A stretch of 12,486 nt of DNA from JBOIBN01 sp050739575 (GTDB lineage: Bacteria; Pseudomonadota; Gammaproteobacteria; JAKDMP01). The notes beneath the pieces are model-generated. The model ran no database searches, was not told where the DNA came from, and saw only the letters and a program-made list of their open reading frames with translations. The position numbers and the translations under genes were made by a program. Below, piece by piece: positions 6,049 through 12,486 of the stretch. Every line of letters starts with the position of its first letter. Positions within the stretch are counted from its first letter, which is position 1. The stretch lies in assembly GCA_050739575.1 (NCBI GenBank), contig JBOIBN010000063.1, forward strand, positions 1 through 12,486, read 5' to 3'.

Positions 6049-6806
6049 TTATCTCCTGCGATCAGTCATGAAGATATCGCCAAGGCCTACCTTGTACTTG
6101 AGTTGCCACTGTAGTTGCCGTCCAAGACCGTACACGTCTGGATAGATATGCCAGTGATCGAACCCGTACTTAAATAGACGCTTTCGAAAGTCCACCACCA
6201 TGGACTTGTCGATGAGGAGGCTGCGCGTGCCCTTCGGCCAGAAGACCTTGGTTGGTTCCGGGTGGATCGTGAACAGGCCTCGCTGGGCACGTATTCGATC
6301 AAAAGCAAGCGGAGCCGTGAATCGGCCCTCCACTCCATTTTCAAAAGGCCCCACTGAATGACGCTCTACCTCGTGGATAAACCGAGAGTACTTAGCGCCG
6401 TAGATGACCCGATCTTCGCCATTGTCAGGCTCAAGTGCGAAGAAGGCGGCCACCAAAGGACTCGCGGTCCAGTCGAGCAGTCGCGTCGGTACGCCTAGGT
6501 GCTGCGCATAGGCCAGCCAATCCCAGTCCGTCCATTTGGAATCGTTCACGAGCGCGACGGCACGCAGTTTAAATTCGTCAAAAGCCTCTCTTCTTGAGCC
6601 CGCTTGTAGGGCCCGTAGTAATTTGCTCTGCCGATGCTGGGAAGAGGGTAATGATTTGGAGATGTGACACCGCGAAATATCCAGCCGCTATCCCTCATCC
6701 CCTCGAACATTGAATGAACATGCGTCCAGTCTTTTATCTTTACGTGGGAGGCATGAATAGCGTCGACAATTTCTGCCTGCGATAGCTGACGTCCGGTCTT
6801 TGCCAT
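6049..6806 (-). pseudogene. FRG-domain protein split by a one-base deletion
   Basis: The restored product would be about 252 residues. The first frame (from ATG 6806) has the FRG signature (GWIFRGV...HYPLPSIGRANYYGPY) and reads EERLLTNLN before stopping at about 6547. The second frame carries the rest: WDWLAYAQHLGVPTRLLDWT, SPLVAAFFAL, RIRAQRGLFTIH and HWHIYPDVYGLGRQLQWQL, all in normal FRG order. One extra A in the AAAA run at 6580-6583 (plus strand) restores a continuous EERLFDEFKLRAVALVNDSKW. ATG 6806, preceded by GGAGG at 6821-6817, is preferred over ATG 6839. FRG domains are found in uncharacterised, often accessory or defence-associated proteins. A recent mutation, a slippage (phase-variation) site, or a homopolymer sequencing error could each explain the break. 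Confidence 0.85.
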
Positions 6807-6862
6807 TCTCCGATCCCCTCCAATTTCGTCTTCATTCAATTCAGTTCACTATAAGGATTGGG

Positions 6863-6883
6863 AAGCTGCGCAGCAGCTTTTTT
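6863..6883 (+). terminator. Hairpin followed by T run
   Basis: AAGCTGC, loop GCA, GCAGCTT followed directly by TTTT: a perfect 7-bp stem with a U tail on the plus strand, the form of a Rho-independent terminator. There is no plus-strand gene immediately upstream, as the flanking FRG gene runs leftward. It may terminate an unseen transcript, protect the FRG promoter region from read-through, or be incidental. Confidence 0.45.
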
Positions 6884-6935
6884 GGGAACCGCGCAGCGGG
6901 AGCCAAAAACCCGGAGAGTGACGCCTTGCCCGCGC

Positions 6936-6980
6936 GAGGGGCGAAGCCCCTTAGGTATGCCGAAGACGCCGATTCGGCCA
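6936..6980. other. Cluster of short hairpins between FRG and toxin-antitoxin operons
   Basis: AGGGGC-GAA-GCCCCT (6937-6951) and GCCGA-T-TCGGC (6968-6978) are perfect short inverted repeats, following the hairpin at 6863-6879. The 227-bp interval 6840-7066 contains no credible gene. Several stems in a row could mean a small structured RNA or a repeat remnant; no known RNA family is recognised. Confidence 0.3.
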
Positions 6981-7066
6981 GGCGGACAGCTTTTCCCCTC
7001 CTCGAATGAAGGTATTGATTCAACGGGTTACGCGGCCCCTGATGAGCCTTCTGGCACCACTTTCCC

Positions 7067-7112
7067 TTGAGGACTCACCGCTTATGGAGTAATCTAGTCA
7101 GAATGACTAGAT
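7067..7112 (+). promoter_or_regulatory. Promoter and palindromic operator of toxin-antitoxin operon
   Basis: A -35 TTGAGG (7067-7072) and a -10 TAATCT (7090-7095) are separated by exactly 17 bp. A perfect palindrome, ATCTAGTCA-GAA-TGACTAGAT (7092-7112, 9-base arms), covers the -10 and the expected start of transcription. Antitoxins of this type repress their own operon, so this is the likely autoregulatory site. The start codon ATG at 7103-7105 lies inside the palindrome. Confidence 0.65.
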
Positions 7113-7426
7113 CGATAAAATCCAGGGCGCCGCCCTCGAAACCCGCCAGAATCTCCCGGCCGAAACGCCCTTCCGGGCATTGGCTCTTACAGGACGCGAA
7201 GGCGCGTTTCAGCGAGCTCGTGCGCAAGGTCCGCAGCGAAGGGCCGCAGCACGTCACTGTGCATGGCCGCGACGAAGTCGTCGTTATTGCCGCCGAAGAA
7301 TTTCGCCGACTGAAAGGAACCCACACCGGACAGGCCCTGATCGACGCCATCCAGTCATCGCCCCATCGCGACGTTAATATCGAGCCCGCGCGCACGTCCC
7401 TGCCCGTCCGCGACGTATCGCTGTGA
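7103..7426 (+). CDS. Phd/YefM-type antitoxin of a type II toxin-antitoxin system
   Basis: 107-residue antitoxin. The Phd fold (HWLLQDAKARFSELVRKVRSEGPQHVTVHGRDEVVVIAAEEFRRLKG) spans about residues 26-73. It binds operator DNA, and the C-terminal part (about 74-107) should wrap and inhibit the toxin. Unusually it has a 25-residue basic, proline-rich extension before the fold. The only usable start is ATG 7103; the alternative TTG 7067 would lie in the -35 and lacks a Shine-Dalgarno. Transcription is predicted to start at or within a base or two of this ATG, so the mRNA may be leaderless. The stop overlaps the toxin start (GTGA), giving translational coupling. The family is confident, the leaderless start is inference. 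Confidence 0.9.
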   Translation: MTRSIKSRAPPSKPARISRPKRPSGHWLLQDAKARFSELVRKVRSEGPQHVTVHGRDEVVVIAAEEFRRLKGTHTGQALIDAIQSSPHRDVNIEPARTSLPVRDVSL

Positions 7427-7863
7427 CGGGATGGCTGCTCGACACCAACGTCATCTCTGAGCTTCGCCGACCGAAGTCGGAACCCAAGGTCGTCGCGTTC
7501 GTCCGTTCGCAGCCGCTCGAAGCGCTCTACATCAGCGTGGTTACGCTTGCCGAGATACGCTTCGGCATCGAATTGCTGGCTGAGGCCGCGCGCCGATCCG
7601 AGCTGAACGACTGGCTCGCGCACAAGGTCCGGCCGATGTTCGAGCAGCGCGTGCTGCCGATCTCGGAGGATGTCATGTTCAAATGGCGCCTGCTGGTCGA
7701 GCAGGGCCGCAAGGCGGGGCATACCTACTCACAGCCCGATCTGATCATCGCCGCGTCGGCGCAGCATCATGGGCTGACAGTGGTGTCCCGCGATACGCAG
7801 GAATATGAGATGGCACGGGTCGAAGTGTTCAATCCGTGGTTCGATGAGGCACCGGGGCGGTAA
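7423..7863 (+). CDS. vapC: PIN-domain toxin (VapC/FitB-type ribonuclease)
   Basis: 146-residue PIN-domain protein of normal length. The Mg-binding acidic residues are all present: D7 in WLLDTNVISEL, E44 in TLAEIRFG, D106 in YSQPDLIIAASA and D124 in VSRDTQEY. The order and the AxxxxHGLTVVSRDxxxF/Y block are typical of FitB-like VapC toxins, which cleave RNA (often tRNA) and are held inactive by the partner antitoxin. The start is GTG at 7423, overlapping the antitoxin stop by four bases. The toxin appears intact. Such modules stabilise mobile DNA and are common in islands, fitting this accessory interval. Confidence 0.93.
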   Translation: MTGWLLDTNVISELRRPKSEPKVVAFVRSQPLEALYISVVTLAEIRFGIELLAEAARRSELNDWLAHKVRPMFEQRVLPISEDVMFKWRLLVEQGRKAGHTYSQPDLIIAASAQHHGLTVVSRDTQEYEMARVEVFNPWFDEAPGR

Positions 7864-7895
7864 GGCGGCGAAGCGACTGACGAAGGGAATTGTGC

Positions 7896-8072
7896 ATGAA
7901 GACGGTAAGAAAAAATGCCGCCAGCGCCGATCCAGAATGGACATCACTTCCCGACAATGTTCGGAAGGCAATCAGTACCGTGTGGGGAAATGGGATGCCC
8001 CCGCTTGCCGATGACGGATATACCGATAGGGGAAAGTGTTTAAAGTTTGGCCTGACATACCCGGCTACATAA
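7896..8072 (+). CDS. 58-residue hypothetical protein downstream of vapC
   Basis: Small frame starting 32 bases after the toxin stop. ATG 7896 is preceded by GAAGGG at 7882-7887 with eight-base spacing. The composition is protein-like (ADPEWTSLPDNVRKAISTVW, then GNGMPPLADDGYTDRGKC) but no domain is recognised. It could be a third gene of the toxin-antitoxin operon or the N-terminal remnant of a longer gene cut by the nearby IS21-type end. It is mildly lower in GC than the toxin gene. Confidence 0.45.
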   Translation: MKTVRKNAASADPEWTSLPDNVRKAISTVWGNGMPPLADDGYTDRGKCLKFGLTYPAT

Positions 8073-8121
8073 GTCAGCTGCGCGAAAGCGCCTTCGGGCA
8101 GGCACGCCGCCGCGGTGAGAT

Positions 8122-8262
8122 TCAGTCGTTCAGCACCACGATCACGTGGTCGGCCGTGAGCGCACCGGTGGCATAGGAGCCTTCGGCCATCACCCGCAGA
8201 ACCGCGTTGGCGCCTTTCCGGTCCGTGGCCAGCGCGGTAAGCGCGGTGGCGAGACCGTTGAA
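8122..8262 (-). pseudogene. C-terminal protein fragment next to IS21-type end
   Basis: The leftward frame ends at 8122 and reads FNGLATALTALATDRKGANA, then VLRVMAEGSYATGALTADHV. This is regular, protein-like sequence ending in IVVLND. Upstream the frame runs straight into the 27-bp repeat at 8268-8294 (translated STQRNSGNRR), which is not coding. The likeliest reading is the last 47 residues of a gene whose 5' part was lost at the transposon end. I do not recognise the family. Confidence 0.35.
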
Positions 8263-8267
8263 TCTAC

Positions 8268-8294
8268 GGTTACCGGAATTTCGTTGCGTCGACA
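8268..8294 (-). repeat. IS21-type transposon end, right (inverted copy of 4816-4842)
   Basis: On the minus strand it begins TGTCGACGCAACGAA and continues ATTCCGGTAACC, matching the left copy at 24 of 27 positions (differences at positions 7, 8 and 15). Outside it lies AATAGGG. Confidence 0.6.
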
Positions 8295-8751
8295 AATAGG
8301 GAGGGCCCCCTTTCGAGCCGGCCCACCGCTCAGGGATCAATCAGCGGGTGCCATACGATCGTCATTTTGTTCCCTATCCTCCAGACGCTCGGTCTGCGCC
8401 GTCCGCTGGGGACCGGGAATTTGAAACCGCTGTGACCGAGGTGTGTCCGCAGGAGCGGATAAGGCTTTGACCTCCAAGGACCTATAGGAATTTCCTCTAT
8501 CCTTCGTATGGTACCGATTTTTTAATTTCCCAATCGCTGGAATGCCCTTGAACAACTATGGCGGTAACAACTATGGCAGTGAATGACGACCGCGGCGTAT
8601 GGGTGCTCGGGTCGGAAGGATACGGCGTTTCGATATTGGGTCTATGCCCCCTCGCCTGCAGATATCAACGGGCAAGTACTGCTGCGAGATCGGATAAGTG
8701 TTTGCTCCAGTTGGCTCCGCGTTACCGCGATCGAGTTAGACCGGCAGGCAC
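8295..8751. other. 457-bp non-coding stretch
   Basis: No frame here is convincing on either strand. It contains an 11-bp palindrome AGGAATTTCCT near 8487, a T-rich patch at 8517-8523 not preceded by a clear stem, and the 15-bp tandem duplication at 8551-8580. It separates the accessory interval from the metabolic gene run whose last gene ends at 8752. Confidence 0.4.
8551..8580 (+). repeat. 15-bp tandem duplication
   Basis: AACAACTATGGCGGT followed directly by AACAACTATGGCAGT, 14 of 15 identical. In one frame it reads NNYGGNNYGSE before a TGA, so it might be the trace of a Gly/Asn/Tyr-repeat protein, but no larger frame supports that. Confidence 0.7.
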
Positions 8752-10827
8752 TTATCTCAGCACCGTGCTCGCCTCGGCCGCGGCGATCGCGGCTTGGGCG
8801 TCCTGCGGCAAAAGGAATCCCTGCCCCTGCAGCCGCGCAGCCGCTGCGCGCACGGCGGCGACATAGCCGGCATGATCATGGTAGCGCTCCTGGAGCGAGG
8901 GCCGCGGGTCGCCCGAGCGCAGCCGCGCCTCGCGCGTGCGCGCAAACGGAATGAAGCTGCCGCTGAGGAAACACAGCTCCCCTTCGGAGAATCCGGCGCG
9001 GCGCAGATTCCATCCCGTGTAGGTGCCCAGCGGCGCCTGTAGCGTCACGGATTGAATGCCGTCGATCTCGTTGCCATCGCTGTTGACCTTCGGCACCAGC
9101 ACCTCGTAATGGCGCGTACTGTGCTCAGGCCGCGGCGGCAGCGTACTGATGACTCCCGACTCGCGCGCGGAGTCGAAGCCTGCACCACGATCGAAGTTCG
9201 GCAGCCGCATCAGTACCTGCGGGTAGGCCACACCCGGAATGTGCGGAAAGCCGGTAGACGCCTGGTCGGGCGCCACCAGGGTACCATCGGCGACGCGCGG
9301 ATAGCGGCTCTCCGGCGGGCGCTCACCGTGCGCCGCCCAGCCGAGCAGTCGCGGTAGCAGCGCGCGCATCGCCGGCCGATAGGGGTTGGGATTGGGACGC
9401 TGCTGGCACACACCGGGCGGCGCGCCCTCGCGCGCCGGCTCGTGTTGCGTGCCGGCCATGTGGAACACGCGCAGATTCTCGGGCAGCGCCACGTCGTGAT
9501 CGGCCCCGTCGGTGGTATCGAGCGACATGCGCTCCTGCCACCACTCGAGTGAGCTCATCGTCTGGAAGATCACCGGACAGCTGTGCGTCTGCTGGCAGGC
9601 GCGCAGGATGCCATCGGTGCGTCCGGTCACCGGATCGCGGATCACCGCCCAGGACAGGGGCATGTCCTGCGTGGCAGACAAGCGCGTCTCGTGCTCGATT
9701 GCGTTGTAGCCAGGTTGCGTGAAGCGTTGATTGAGCGGCATGCGCGCGGCGGCAATATGCACGTCCAGTCCGTCGAACACCCTGCGATCCTGCTCGTCGC
9801 GATTGAAGCCCTGATAGAGGAAATCGCGCAGGAACCGCCCGTCCTGCGATAGGCCGAACCCAAGTACGGTCGCGTTGCCGCCCACGAGCGGATTGGGCGT
9901 GCCGGCTGCATCAGGCCTGTCGTGGCGCAGGAAGCTCACCAGATCGCGTGTTGCCGCAAACCCGATGCCGCTGACGCGCGGGTTGGCGGCCGTATAGATC
10001 AGGCGGTAGATGTGGTCGGTATCGAAGCCATGCTTGAGACACACGTGCGTGGTGCTCGGGGTGCCCGGAAACGCTGTCGCCGAGCAATCCGCGAACGCCC
10101 AGTCGGCATTGCCAATGACCGTGGGGACATCGGCGGCCCGTACCTGCTCGGTCAGCACCGCTCCGGCATTGCCGGTGCTGACCGCGGCCGGCCCCTGTTC
10201 GGGTCCCACGAAGCTCCAGCCAATCGGCGCGCTGGGCGTGGGCCGCGCGAATTCGTAGTCCGCGAGCACGCGCCCAGTGATGACGCCTCCGTCGTCCTTA
10301 TGTGCCACCGGCACCGAGATACGCAGTACTCCTGGGCCTGCCGGCAGGTCCGCCTGCCACCCGCCCCACACCAGCGTAAAGCCGAGCCGCTCTAAATAGC
10401 CGTCGCCGGCGTCAGCAACCGGATTACGCCCGCTCGCATGCATGTTGAATATCCGCTGCAGTCCGAAGTGGCCGCGATTGGGCACCTCATACAGCAGCGC
10501 ATGATTGCCATGGGAGGCATCAACGGGCTTCAGGATCACGACGTCCATGGAATATTCGACCCGGCCTTGCGCATCGCGTGGGGCGAGGTCCAGGTCCTGA
10601 ATCGACCGGTCGTGCGGGTCGCGTGGATCGAGCTGTCCATACGCGGTGCCGACCAGCAACTCGTAGCGGCCGACGGCGCCGAACGAAGCCCCGTGGAAAG
10701 CCACCATACGTTGTTTGACCACGAGACGTACGATGTGCGCCTGCGCCAGTCCGGCGGTAGACAGCCACAGTGCCAGCGCGCTCGTTAGCGCACGCCGAGC
10801 CCACACCAAACCCAACCACGCCGGCAT
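8752..10827 (-). CDS. Secreted alpha/beta-hydrolase-domain protein (Abhydrolase_10-like)
   Basis: 691-residue protein of the large Abhydrolase_10-type (PF20091-like) group; the reaction is not established. The N terminus is a signal peptide (positively charged WARRALTSALALWLSTAGLAQA, cleavage probably after AQA), so it is exported. A serine in GFGLSQDGRFLRDF at about residue 327 fits a GxSxxG nucleophile elbow, and FHMAGTQHEP at about 460 is a plausible histidine region. Large aromatic/proline-rich loops, such as ALLYEVPNRGHFGLQRIFN, are family-like. ATG 10827 is chosen over GTG 10845 because AGGAG sits six bases before it. The gene begins 24 bases after the GFA-family gene stop, so the two form an operon. 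The substrate could be an ester, but nothing in the sequence fixes it. Confidence 0.85.
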   Translation of the reverse strand: MPAWLGLVWARRALTSALALWLSTAGLAQAHIVRLVVKQRMVAFHGASFGAVGRYELLVGTAYGQLDPRDPHDRSIQDLDLAPRDAQGRVEYSMDVVILKPVDASHGNHALLYEVPNRGHFGLQRIFNMHASGRNPVADAGDGYLERLGFTLVWGGWQADLPAGPGVLRISVPVAHKDDGGVITGRVLADYEFARPTPSAPIGWSFVGPEQGPAAVSTGNAGAVLTEQVRAADVPTVIGNADWAFADCSATAFPGTPSTTHVCLKHGFDTDHIYRLIYTAANPRVSGIGFAATRDLVSFLRHDRPDAAGTPNPLVGGNATVLGFGLSQDGRFLRDFLYQGFNRDEQDRRVFDGLDVHIAAARMPLNQRFTQPGYNAIEHETRLSATQDMPLSWAVIRDPVTGRTDGILRACQQTHSCPVIFQTMSSLEWWQERMSLDTTDGADHDVALPENLRVFHMAGTQHEPAREGAPPGVCQQRPNPNPYRPAMRALLPRLLGWAAHGERPPESRYPRVADGTLVAPDQASTGFPHIPGVAYPQVLMRLPNFDRGAGFDSARESGVISTLPPRPEHSTRHYEVLVPKVNSDGNEIDGIQSVTLQAPLGTYTGWNLRRAGFSEGELCFLSGSFIPFARTREARLRSGDPRPSLQERYHDHAGYVAAVRAAAARLQGQGFLLPQDAQAAIAAAEASTVLR

Positions 10828-10851
10828 GCGAAGCTCCTGACGCACGGTGCG

Positions 10852-11253
10852 TTACTGCTGCTCGAGGTGAGGCAGCGCGTGCAGATCCGCCGCCCAATGC
10901 AGCGCTGAACGGCTCCAAAGCTGCCGCTTTGGGGAAAGCTGCAGGCGCTGCTTGAGTGTGCCAACGCGAATGACGTAGACCTGCGGATCGTGGGGCGCCG
11001 CCGAGTAGATCGGAGTGCCGCAGCGCGGACAGAACGCCTGCGCGCGCTTGTTACCGCTTTGCGCAGTTTTGACGTAGACGGCGGGCGGTCCCGATCGCAG
11101 ATGAAAATCCTCCGCTTTTGTCAACGCGTTGACCCTATATGCAGATCCCGTAAGTGTCTGGCAATCGGTGCAATGGCAGATGAACGCCGAGCCGGGGTCG
11201 ATTTCGGCGTCGAATGTGATGTGCCCGCAATGGCAGGCGCCTTTAACTTTCAT
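10852..11253 (-). CDS. GFA/CENP-V family zinc-binding protein
   Basis: 133-residue protein of the glutathione-dependent formaldehyde-activating (GFA) family. The zinc ligands are in standard places: C7 and C9 (GACHCGHI), C26, C28 and C31 (ICHCTDCQTLTGSAY), C75 and C78 (FCPRCGTPIYS). Most members are not proven formaldehyde-activating enzymes, so the name gives the fold rather than the reaction. The ATG is preceded by an excellent GAGGAGG five bases upstream. It lies upstream of the secreted hydrolase in a tight leftward pair and is cytoplasmic. It is intact and of normal length. Confidence 0.93.
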   Translation of the reverse strand: MKVKGACHCGHITFDAEIDPGSAFICHCTDCQTLTGSAYRVNALTKAEDFHLRSGPPAVYVKTAQSGNKRAQAFCPRCGTPIYSAAPHDPQVYVIRVGTLKQRLQLSPKRQLWSRSALHWAADLHALPHLEQQ

Positions 11254-11280
11254 GCTTGCCTCCTCAAATGCCCGTTCGCA

Positions 11281-11620
11281 CTAACCGTGCGCATGAAATG
11301 CCTCGTGGTACGAGACGACACCGCGCGCCGGAGATTCGTGGAACGAGATGGATTGGATGTAATCGGGCGGAACATCCGGAAGAATCAGGTTTGGGTCGGG
11401 CCGGAAGCCAAAGCGGCCGTAGTACTTCGGCTCCCCCAGCAATACGCAGCCGGCCGCGCCGCGCTCACGCAGGATGCGCAGAGCCTCACGCACCAGCCCG
11501 GAGCCCACGCCACGACTTTTCGGTGTGGCTTGTATGTGGTGCATTCAGAAACGCGGCGATTGTCACGGCCCTGATGCTGCGGACATCCGCCTCGGTCTCA
11601 TTTCTGATTTCGACAGTCAC
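11281..11620 (-). pseudogene. GNAT acetyltransferase broken by internal deletion
   Basis: Two halves of a YhbS-like N-acetyltransferase lie in different frames. The N-terminal half reads VTVEIRNETEADVRSIRAV, then TIAAFLNAPHTSHTEK, from GTG 11620 to about 11516. The C-terminal half reads RGVGSGLVREALRILRERG, AAGCVLLGEPKYYGRFGF and then PPDYIQSISF, to the stop at 11281. It includes the acetyl-CoA-binding loop (RGVGSG, the R/QxxGxG/A motif). About 60 residues of middle sequence that relatives have (beta strands 2-4) are missing and the frame is shifted, so the junction is at about 11512-11520. The downstream ATG at 11544 gives a longer-looking frame but is not a native start. The gene is non-functional as read. 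Confidence 0.8.
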
Positions 11621-11725
11621 GTGCCATACACCCGATGTTCATCGCAACGACCTTTGTTCGCGCAAAATATACCCGATCGCGCAGACTCTGACGCTTCGCA
11701 ATCCGCAGGGTACCGCCCGCACGGG

Positions 11726-12486
11726 CTATACAACGGTTGGTGCCGACGCCCCATCCATGCTGATCGACACGCCGGTGATGTAGCTCGCCCTGGGCGACGC
11801 CAGGAATACCACCGCATTGGCAATCTCCTCCGGCTCGGCCATGCGCCCCGTCGGGATCGTCGCGATGGCTCGCTGCAGGGCGTCGGCCTCGGAGATCCCG
11901 TGCAGCCGCGCGTCGACCTTGACGCCCTCGCCCACCCGCTCGGTGTTGGTGAGGCCGGGATTGACGGCCACAACGCGAACCCCATTCGCCGCATAGGCGC
12001 GCGCCAGACCGGCCGTAGCCAGCATCAGCGCGGCATTGGCCGAACCGCCGGCCAGATGCATCGGCGAGGCGATCTTGCCGCCGTTGCCGATCACGCTGAC
12101 GATCACGCCGCATCCGCGCTCGACCATCTGTTTCACGATCGGGTCGATGGCGTGGATGTAGGAAAAATACTTCGCATCCATCGCCGCCCGCCACACTGCG
12201 GGGGTCAGTTCGGCCGGCAGCGCGCGTTGGGCCGCTCCCGCAGAGTTCACCAGAATGTCAATGGGCCCGAGTTGGCGCCCAACGGCCTGCACCATGCGCG
12301 CGGCCGCGTCGGCATCGCCCAGATCGGCAGCCAAGCCGATGGCACCGTGAAGGCTGGTCAACGCACGATCGAGGTTCTCCTGGCTGCGGGAGACGATGGC
12401 GACTCGCGCCCCCTCCTGCACAAATGCACGGGCACAGGCCAGGCCGATGCCTTTGGAGCCGCCGGTGACGACGACGACCTTGCCAT
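11726..12486 (-). CDS. SDR-family protein with atypical active site, 5' end at window edge
   Basis: Short-chain dehydrogenase/reductase fold, at least 253 residues; the true start is at or just beyond the window edge. The dinucleotide motif VVVVTGGSKGIGLACARA is intact, followed by the NSAG motif and the strand CGVIVSVIGNGGK. Where classical members have Y-x-x-x-K, this one reads HLAGGSANAALMLATAGLARAY: the tyrosine and lysine positions hold Gly and Asn. The downstream RVVAVNPGLTNTERV and C-terminal NAVVFLASPRASYITGVSIS blocks are normal. It therefore binds a nucleotide but may be catalytically altered or use another mechanism. A GTG at 12421 is internal. It is probably expressed leftward ahead of the broken GNAT gene. 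Confidence 0.9.
   Translation of the reverse strand, partial: GKVVVVTGGSKGIGLACARAFVQEGARVAIVSRSQENLDRALTSLHGAIGLAADLGDADAAARMVQAVGRQLGPIDILVNSAGAAQRALPAELTPAVWRAAMDAKYFSYIHAIDPIVKQMVERGCGVIVSVIGNGGKIASPMHLAGGSANAALMLATAGLARAYAANGVRVVAVNPGLTNTERVGEGVKVDARLHGISEADALQRAIATIPTGRMAEPEEIANAVVFLASPRASYITGVSISMDGASAPTVV

Larger units (their letters stand above)
4816..8294. mobile_element. Candidate cargo element bounded by inverted IS21-type ends
   Basis: Two 27-bp sequences in inverted orientation (4816-4842 and 8268-8294, 24/27 identical, both starting TGTCGA at the outside) bracket 3479 bp. IS21-family elements begin TGT and have tip-proximal repeated motifs, and the left end indeed carries a second copy of part of the motif. 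No transposase lies inside; the contents are the FRG gene, a 274-aa unknown, a toxin-antitoxin pair and small frames. Flanks share only AAT, so a target duplication is not established. This could be a non-autonomous cargo element mobilised in trans, or two independent solo ends. Confidence 0.4.

Noticed and set aside
8558..8954. Plus-strand frames opposite the end of the secreted hydrolase gene
   Set aside because: They overlap the hydrolase coding sequence, are Arg/Ala/Pro rich and have no ribosome-binding site.
11598..12194. Leftward 198-residue frame overlapping the SDR gene
   Set aside because: Glycine/arginine-rich shadow in another frame of the SDR gene; only its last codons extend into the GNAT start region.
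1..12486. CRISPR arrays, integron attC sites, tRNA and rRNA genes
   Set aside because: No regularly spaced repeats, no attC core pairs and no tRNA or rRNA-like sequence were seen on reading both strands.

Overview
The window comes from a GC-rich proteobacterium. The coding style, the IS21 and IS1595 families, the GFA and Abhydrolase_10-type proteins and a gammaproteobacterial-looking dif-like site all fit, but no rRNA or housekeeping marker allows a finer assignment. The left two thirds (about 1-8750) is an accessory region rich in mobile DNA. The right third (8752-12486) is a leftward run of metabolic genes, one of them broken.

Layout. Positions 1-530 hold the 3' part of an IS21-type helper ATPase (istB). 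It is followed by a short-chain dehydrogenase that has lost its N-terminal nucleotide-binding motif (712-1293). After a non-coding gap comes a rightward two-gene unit: a six-TM membrane protein and an overlapping XRE-family HTH regulator (1818-2718), with a perfect dyad upstream. Positions 2811-4748 are a complete IS1595-family element with 25-bp terminal inverted repeats and a perfect 8-bp target duplication (TTCGTACT). It carries a transposase and three leftward passenger frames: a 33-codon frame with no standard start, a 200-aa protein with a HEPN-type Rx4H motif, and a 40-aa lysine/proline-rich peptide.

Directly beside the IS1595 target site lies a 28-bp sequence that closely resembles a XerCD dif site (4754-4781). 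Next to that is the first of two inverted 27-bp repeats (4816-4842 and 8268-8294, 24/27 identical, both starting TGTCGA and pointing inward). They look like IS21-type transposon ends but enclose no transposase. Between them are a leftward pair (an FRG-domain gene broken by a one-base deletion, then a 274-aa unknown protein) and a rightward Phd/VapC-type toxin-antitoxin operon with a predicted leaderless antitoxin start inside its own operator. The interval reads as a cargo or defence-like module.

The right part, read leftward from 12486, contains an SDR-family protein lacking the usual Tyr/Lys catalytic pair, a GNAT acetyltransferase broken by an internal deletion, a GFA-family zinc protein, and a secreted alpha/beta-hydrolase-domain protein co-transcribed with it. 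All identifications are from reading the sequence and family knowledge; no searches were run.
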